Source of the DNA: JAIXWP01 sp046309775
Lineage (GTDB): Bacteria > Bacteroidota > Bacteroidia > Flavobacteriales_D > Sanyastnellaceae
Direction: 5' to 3'
Length of the DNA stretch: 21,256 bases
Assembly (NCBI GenBank): GCA_046309775.1
Contig: JBKCOM010000059.1
Span: 1 to 21,256 of the forward strand
Shown here: positions 16,701-21,256 of the stretch, in pieces
Position numbering within the stretch: the first letter of the stretch is position 1
Layout: every line of letters begins with the position of its first letter
Position numbers and translations under genes: made by a program
Notes under the pieces: model-generated
The model's database searches: none
The model's input: only the letters and a program-made list of their open reading frames with translations
What the model was told of the DNA's origin: nothing

Positions 16701-19700
16701 CGTTTGCAAGGTTGGGATTTCCTTTGATAGAAACGCGCGCCTTACCAATCATTTTGGAATATTCTACCAAGATAGAAGAGCTGTTGCCACGCTCTACTTT
16801 GAGTGCTTGTAAATCCTCAAGTTGAATATCAAAATTGTTTCCTTCGGGCCATACTTCATCGTCATCATTGGTAAACCACTCTGTGATTTCCATTGGCAAT
16901 TCATACTCGTAGTAGTTTTGGTCAAAGTCACTACCTAAACGAACGAAAACAGTAAGCTCTTTATCCTTCAAATCATCTGCACTTCGCAATGCTTCTGCGT
17001 GAGCAAACATGCGCAGGCGCTTATACTGACGCATATCGAAATTCACATTTCTATATGCAGCACGAGCATCACCATCAGGAAGATTACAAACTTCAAATGA
17101 AAGAGATTGCTCATTCATGTTTCTGAGGTTCGCACTCGCTACGTCTTGCTCGCGAATAATTCCAGGAGGAACTACATAAGGCACAGGCTCCCGATTTCCG
17201 TTTTCTTCGATGTTTACAGCTGCAATATTGAACACTACTGGATCATCATCGTTGGGCTCTACTTCATTTGGACCAGCCAAAGAGTTGACATACTTACGCC
17301 ATTCTCCGCGCACCAACTCAAGACGTGCAAAACGAAGCGTCACTTCTTCATTCCAATCCTTCATGAACATACGCATATAACGAATAGAACGGAAGTCAGG
17401 AATGTTACCGTATCGGGATTCCCAATCGCGCACTGGAATTTTAAACTGATACCAGCGAATGCGACGCTCTTCGCCGTTAGCCGTGGTCTTGGTAGTTTCG
17501 AAGCTATCTGTAATATAATTCCTTCCAATGTTGTTTTCCCCTAAATCATTAGGGCGAAGACTTACCTTATACTGAAAATAACTTTCTATTGTATTAAGAG
17601 TAATGTCTTGGTTGATATCCTCAGTGTTAGGAATTGTGGTTGCCGTTATTGGGAATCCTTCTGCTGACTCTGTATTAGAGTTACCTTCATTTCCATTGAA
17701 AAACTTATATCGTTGAACCACATTTAGATTGGCATCAGCAGGATCACTGCTTCTGAAGTACTTAAAATTATCGCCTGAAGGATCTTGAGCGTAGCGAGTA
17801 TAAGCATCAGCACTTACGCCAAGTTGAATTTGAGAAAGCCAATTGTTGAAGAAGTCTTGCTCGGCTTGGCTGTTCAAACCATCCAATCCAATATCTTGTT
17901 GGGTATAATTTCCTGTTGAGTTATCGAATGCGTTAACCACATTGAACGTTTCTGGATCTGGATATAAACCCCACGCACTTTGCAAAACTTGGAATGGGTT
18001 ATTATCATTTGGAAATCCATTTTCAAAACTCAACTGAGAATCCTTCAAAACATCTTCACTCACGTTACCCAAGTTGAAATATAAATCACCACCAGTAGTA
18101 TTTTGAGAATCGTCATTGAAGGGATCCATCAACCAAAACTGTATGAATTCGATGTTGCTCGTTTCGAAGTCAGTGGTGGTAAGTGCTCTCTGTATACCCG
18201 CCCAACGTGTGTCTGGAGATTCTAAGAAGCCTTCTGAGGTGAGACCTTCTGAAAACTGCGAGCCATCAGGTAATTCGTAGTTGTAAGGCCCTCTCTCATT
18301 AGGATAATATGTAAGGTCGAGGGTACTAATATTGGGAGGTGTTCCCGGTGGTAATTCGCGATTAGGGAATACTTCACTCTCAAGAATTTCGCGGCTGCGA
18401 TGATCACTCTGTAAATCGGGATCATTGGCGATATTTTCAGGGGTAATATTACTTACTCTAAAGAAAAGAGGGTCGATAATATACCAGCTCAATAACGCTC
18501 TGTTGTAGTTGTATGCGAGATTATTATCTGCTAGATCTCCTTCAGGAAAAAGATTATTTCCTTGAAGTTGTGGCGTACTCGCCAAAAACCACTGGTTTAA
18601 AGATCTCAAATCAATCAAGCTTTGGCTGCCTTCAAAGTCGTCAATGTATGCATTTCCAATTCTTGAAATCGCGCGACTGTGTCCGGGGAATAATTTTGCG
18701 GCTTCACCATTGATGGTCAAGGTTGATTTTTCCTTCGTATTGATAAAAGGTATTTTATCCACAAGCTGAGTGAGGAAGGGAACTTCCTTTTGGAAATTGA
18801 AGTCGGTACCAATAATGGTATTATTCACCGGCTCATCTCCCATATTTACTTTTTGCGTAATCGGTCGTTCACGCAAATTCAAAATGGTACCACCTATGGC
18901 AAAATTCTCATTGAAGGTATAGTCAAACCTACTTCCCATCATAGTCCTAAACTGCATATTGAAAAGTGAGTTACTTTCCACCGATACATTCACCGGCTGA
19001 CCACTCGCCAAAACACCTTCATTTAAGATTCGAAGTCGACCAAGATTGTAATCTACAGTAAAGTCAACACCTTCTTGAAGTTGTATTCCACCTGCCGTTA
19101 CACTCACAGAGCCTTGAGGAATGTTGAGCGCATTCAATGAAATTTCCGAACCACTAGCGCTTTGGTACTGCCCGCGGATGCGATATCTATTCAAATTTGG
19201 AAACTGAATTTGAGCAGCCGTTTTGGTTGAATCATATAGTGGTTGATACACTACCTGTGAAATAATCTGTCGCGCTTGGGGTGTATCACCAAGTCCTTGA
19301 ATGATTTGATTGGCTAGGTGGTTACCAAACGGTTCGACGACGGGGAAGAATATCCTACCGGACTGTGCATCAACCAAGCCGCCCAATGTGGCGGCGTTCG
19401 GTATGAAATCGAAAAACCCATCGGGCCCAGCCATTTGCTGGGCGTCTATTCGGTCAAGATTCAAGACTTGTATCAAAAGCCTTCCATCCAAGGGAGGACG
19501 AGCAATAAAGTTTTGATCAATACCTGTGCTTGGATTATTATAGAAAACCTCCAATCTAAAGTTCTCGGGTGATACTCCGAAGGCTCCAAGATTGTAGACG
19601 TTTTTCATCATGTTTTGCCAAAGTGGAGCTGGATTACCATCGGTAAGGCGCACCAAGGTAATCGATGACTTCAACATCTTTAGAATCAAAGCTTGCGGCG

Positions 19701-21177
19701 CTGCGATACCATCTTGAGAAAGTGTACCAACTTGGTATGTTTGACCATTCAATGTGTACTCATAGGAAACTGCCAAAACCTCTGCATTGTTGAGCGCCTG
19801 ACGAAGCGAAATGAATCCAAGACGGGAATTGAATGTGTATTCAGAACTAGTAAGTCTGCGCGCATTTCCCACGCGCTCATAGTGAATACCCTGACGAATT
19901 CCTCCAATAGCTCCACTAATGGCCGCATTTGCATTGGTGAAATTCAACACATCAGGATTGTTCACCATCAAGTTGTACAATTGGTTGTTCTCGTTGTCAG
20001 GATTAAGCGTCTGAGCAGGATTGAACAGTGGTCCAATATCATAGTCACTACTCATATAATCAAAGTTCTCCCCGAGATCTGAGAATCCGATCACGTTTCG
20101 AACTTCTTGCGTATTCGCTTGCTGATTGACTACATATACCTCAATACGAGTGATGTTTACCCCGCTGTTCACTACTGGTAACGACGCCAGAGCTTGATCA
20201 TATGTTTCGCGGAAATAACTTGAAAGAAAATAGTGTCTATTCGCCTCGTAATTGTCACCGCTGATATTAAAGTTTTGAGTTTGCGCACCACCTTGAATGG
20301 TGATGTTTCTTCGCTCTCCTTTTTGCTGAGAAAATACTGTTGTATTGCGAAGTTTTCCCCATTGAGTTTCTACTTTGGCTCCAAACAAGCTTGAGCTTCC
20401 TTGAATAAGGGAGCCCTTAAGAGGAAGCGATACGTTTCCTAATTCAATCTTTTTGATAATCTGATCTTCATCTCCTGTGTATTCGAGCTTCATTTGATTT
20501 TCAAATTCAAATGTGCTTTCAGTATTGTAGTTTACGTTGAGCTTCAGCTTGGTACCAATATTACCGACCACATTCAATTGAATCTTTTGATCGAAGTCAA
20601 ATGTTGTTATACGGCGCTGTCTTTCAGGAATACGAGGATTTTCTGTCTTTGAAATATTCACACCGAATGTCAACTCTGCTGAGCCCTGCGGACGAATTTC
20701 GATTTCATTTGAACCAAAAATAGTCTCAAAAGTTTGTCCACCTACTTTGATGAATGGTGCGAAATCCTTGCTTTTTTCAGTATCCGTTTGCTGTTGCTGC
20801 AACCAAAATTCAGAAATATTGCCAGCGAGGTCAAAATCGAGATATTCCTCTAAGGTCATGGTTGTGCGGGGACGATAGTCGATTTTATCTCCTACCTTTT
20901 GAACGACTTCGTATTCTCCAGTTTCAGGGTTGTACTCGACACTGTACTCAATATTATCGGGTAGAGGCACCGCTATACCACTCGCACCCTCAGAAGGGTT
21001 GGGGTCATCTTCATTGGGCCAAATAGGCTGCACGGTAGTATCGGCTACAGCCGGACGGGCAGTGTAGCGAACACCACTTGTGTAAACAGCAGACGAAGCC
21101 CAGCTAAGCCAGACTAACATCGACAAGGCAACAAAGAAACTGATCCGGGCAGCAACGGAACTCCAGTTATTCTTCAC
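13789..21177 (-). CDS. sprA: SprA, type IX secretion outer-membrane translocon
   Basis: The 2,462-residue product matches the SprA/Sov family in length and sequence character. This family forms the giant single-chain beta-barrel through which type IX substrates leave the cell, and is needed for gliding and surface adhesins in Flavobacterium. A signal peptide lies at ~1-35 (RISFFVALSMLVWLSWASS). The rest is rich in alternating beta-strand segments, with family-like stretches such as TMTLEEYLDFDL, PRIPERQRRITTFDFDQKIQ, IDDFEGSQSLIDLRS and the last strand NAGIALRFTLNS. Two low-complexity Lys/Pro/Gly/Asp-rich segments (~1660-1697 and ~1944-1984) are probably exposed loops. Translation starts at a GTG six bases after the ruvA stop; no better ATG keeps the signal peptide. 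The ruvA-sprA order is conserved in Bacteroidota. The gene appears complete and unbroken. Confidence 0.97.
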   Translation of the reverse strand: MKNNWSSVAARISFFVALSMLVWLSWASSAVYTSGVRYTARPAVADTTVQPIWPNEDDPNPSEGASGIAVPLPDNIEYSVEYNPETGEYEVVQKVGDKIDYRPRTTMTLEEYLDFDLAGNISEFWLQQQQTDTEKSKDFAPFIKVGGQTFETIFGSNEIEIRPQGSAELTFGVNISKTENPRIPERQRRITTFDFDQKIQLNVVGNIGTKLKLNVNYNTESTFEFENQMKLEYTGDEDQIIKKIELGNVSLPLKGSLIQGSSSLFGAKVETQWGKLRNTTVFSQQKGERRNITIQGGAQTQNFNISGDNYEANRHYFLSSYFRETYDQALASLPVVNSGVNITRIEVYVVNQQANTQEVRNVIGFSDLGENFDYMSSDYDIGPLFNPAQTLNPDNENNQLYNLMVNNPDVLNFTNANAAISGAIGGIRQGIHYERVGNARRLTSSEYTFNSRLGFISLRQALNNAEVLAVSYEYTLNGQTYQVGTLSQDGIAAPQALILKMLKSSITLVRLTDGNPAPLWQNMMKNVYNLGAFGVSPENFRLEVFYNNPSTGIDQNFIARPPLDGRLLIQVLNLDRIDAQQMAGPDGFFDFIPNAATLGGLVDAQSGRIFFPVVEPFGNHLANQIIQGLGDTPQARQIISQVVYQPLYDSTKTAAQIQFPNLNRYRIRGQYQSASGSEISLNALNIPQGSVSVTAGGIQLQEGVDFTVDYNLGRLRILNEGVLASGQPVNVSVESNSLFNMQFRTMMGSRFDYTFNENFAIGGTILNLRERPITQKVNMGDEPVNNTIIGTDFNFQKEVPFLTQLVDKIPFINTKEKSTLTINGEAAKLFPGHSRAISRIGNAYIDDFEGSQSLIDLRSLNQWFLASTPQLQGNNLFPEGDLADNNLAYNYNRALLSWYIIDPLFFRVSNITPENIANDPDLQSDHRSREILESEVFPNRELPPGTPPNISTLDLTYYPNERGPYNYELPDGSQFSEGLTSEGFLESPDTRWAGIQRALTTTDFETSNIEFIQFWLMDPFNDDSQNTTGGDLYFNLGNVSEDVLKDSQLSFENGFPNDNNPFQVLQSAWGLYPDPETFNVVNAFDNSTGNYTQQDIGLDGLNSQAEQDFFNNWLSQIQLGVSADAYTRYAQDPSGDNFKYFRSSDPADANLNVVQRYKFFNGNEGNSNTESAEGFPITATTIPNTEDINQDITLNTIESYFQYKVSLRPNDLGENNIGRNYITDSFETTKTTANGEERRIRWYQFKIPVRDWESRYGNIPDFRSIRYMRMFMKDWNEEVTLRFARLELVRGEWRKYVNSLAGPNEVEPNDDDPVVFNIAAVNIEENGNREPVPYVVPPGIIREQDVASANLRNMNEQSLSFEVCNLPDGDARAAYRNVNFDMRQYKRLRMFAHAEALRSADDLKDKELTVFVRLGSDFDQNYYEYELPMEITEWFTNDDDEVWPEGNNFDIQLEDLQALKVERGNSSSILVEYSKMIGKARVSIKGNPNLANVTVLMIGVRNPDKDNNKFSSTDDGLAKCGIIWVNELRLSEFNNQGGWAAVARMNAQLADFATVAVAGNISTPGFGTLEQRVQERQLETKMGFDANSTIQMGKFFPENWGVQLPMYVGYSETVQTPKFSPLQPDVILTESPDVDRRLKTKSQTYTKRRSINFSEVRISPKPAEGADAPKPEEGKEPPKAAGKDPSGEGGGGSKKPKKDQFYDIKNFSVSYSYNELYFRDINMDWRLTKQYAGAFDYAFNNKPKEIKPFNGVQSKYLKWVKEFNFYPGIKSFAFHTEMNRMYETSRIRNNTEELTGIFSEMLIQTQVLKTWNWSRTYNFKYDLTKNLKFTYNASNLGLVGEPRGVIDRNNIDWYDAYRDTVWTNIRNFGTTTAYSHNVGGTYKLPFDKLPLVDFVNADVAYAGTFRWDRAPFTQDTLGNTIQNSRQLTFNVQGNLETLYNKSPKLKEINQGKKPKDNKKGKTDNTKKDGFGNDPEKDKKEKTEPFNPLDATLRFLMMVRNVSGTYSRNEGILLPGYNRRTNVVGFDQDFEGPGVDFLLGGQNTDVWGNPNGGNVALDIANSGWLVQQPFLNNQYSETYTETWNYKINLEPIKYLKVEITGTRTEGRNSNAFFRFDPNNNEFVFQSPMETGNFSASVNTWSTAFVRDEADNGWTSSTFETLLQNRIQASEAWNAATYQLDEANPNGYYPGWGSTNVSVVIPAFIAAYTGKPVSEVSLDPFQTRAQPNWRVTYDGLTKLAGVKKYFKQFNISHQYRSTLNTNYVRNLNYTENENGLPNAIDASEQGNFIPRNQINTVTIQENLSPLIGFDMTIKTAKSNDPQVKVEVKRDRTIALGLSNLQITETKSNSLVLGVGYKLTEVRNLFGRKRSNLPFKTPKNTSINLRADLTIRDNVTLIRKIEERQNQPTAGQRLFSIKSSIDYVVNDKLNVRFFYDHQINQPKISTSFPTSNINAGIALRFTLNS

Positions 21178-21183
21178 GTATTT

Positions 21184-21256
21184 TTAAAGTTGTTTCAAAA
21201 CCTGCTTGATCAACTCTTCCAGGGAGAGGTCTTTTTGGCCCTGTAATAATTTGTCC
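21184..21256 (-). CDS. ruvA: RuvA, C-terminal end only
   Basis: The minus strand encodes 23 residues ending DLSLEELIKQVLKQL and a TAA stop at 21186-21184; the rest lies beyond the right edge. The sequence resembles the last helix of RuvA domain III, which contacts the RuvB motor in Holliday-junction branch migration. Its place directly before sprA supports this, as ruvA is the usual upstream neighbour of sprA in Flavobacterium and relatives. The identification rests on a short fragment plus synteny. Confidence 0.75.
   Translation of the reverse strand, partial: DKLLQGQKDLSLEELIKQVLKQL

Overview
The window looks like a chromosome segment from a member of the Bacteroidota. The main evidence is sprA (the outer-membrane translocon of the type IX secretion system) directly downstream of the 3' end of ruvA. 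An AT-leaning composition, a Bacteroidota-style TAnnTTTG promoter box, weak or absent Shine-Dalgarno sequences and large secreted proteins with SprB-like and Ig-like modules agree with this. No rRNA, tRNA, CRISPR array or transposase was seen.

Layout from left to right. (1) 1-3740, minus strand: the N-terminal ~1,246 residues of a very large secreted surface protein whose 3' end lies outside the window. Its first codons contain six perfect copies of a 10-bp repeat, so it may be phase-variable. (2) 3741-4297: a gene-free stretch holding that gene's promoter, a cluster of small hairpins and a long array of degenerate heptamers. (3) 4298-12819, minus strand: a tightly packed four-gene operon, read right to left. 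It encodes an HD-domain phosphohydrolase, a 1,659-residue exported beta-propeller/TPR/transglutaminase-like protein, an exported FecR-like/TPR protein, and a CHASE2 membrane sensor fused to a class III adenylate cyclase. (4) 12851-13678, plus strand: a tandem universal stress protein, diverging from the operon with only 31 bp between the start codons. (5) 13679-13788: a second heptamer array between the convergent usp and sprA genes. (6) 13789-21177, minus strand: sprA, with the last 23 codons of ruvA at the right edge.

The operon is the most interesting candidate system. Two exported proteins and a CHASE2 sensor would sit in or face the periplasm. The cyclase catalytic domain and the HD enzyme would sit in the cytoplasm. 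An envelope-sensing cyclic-nucleotide circuit, with the HD protein possibly hydrolysing the product, is a reasonable inference but is not shown by the sequence. The partial surface protein at the left has the modules of a type IX secretion substrate, although its C-terminal sorting domain would lie outside the window.
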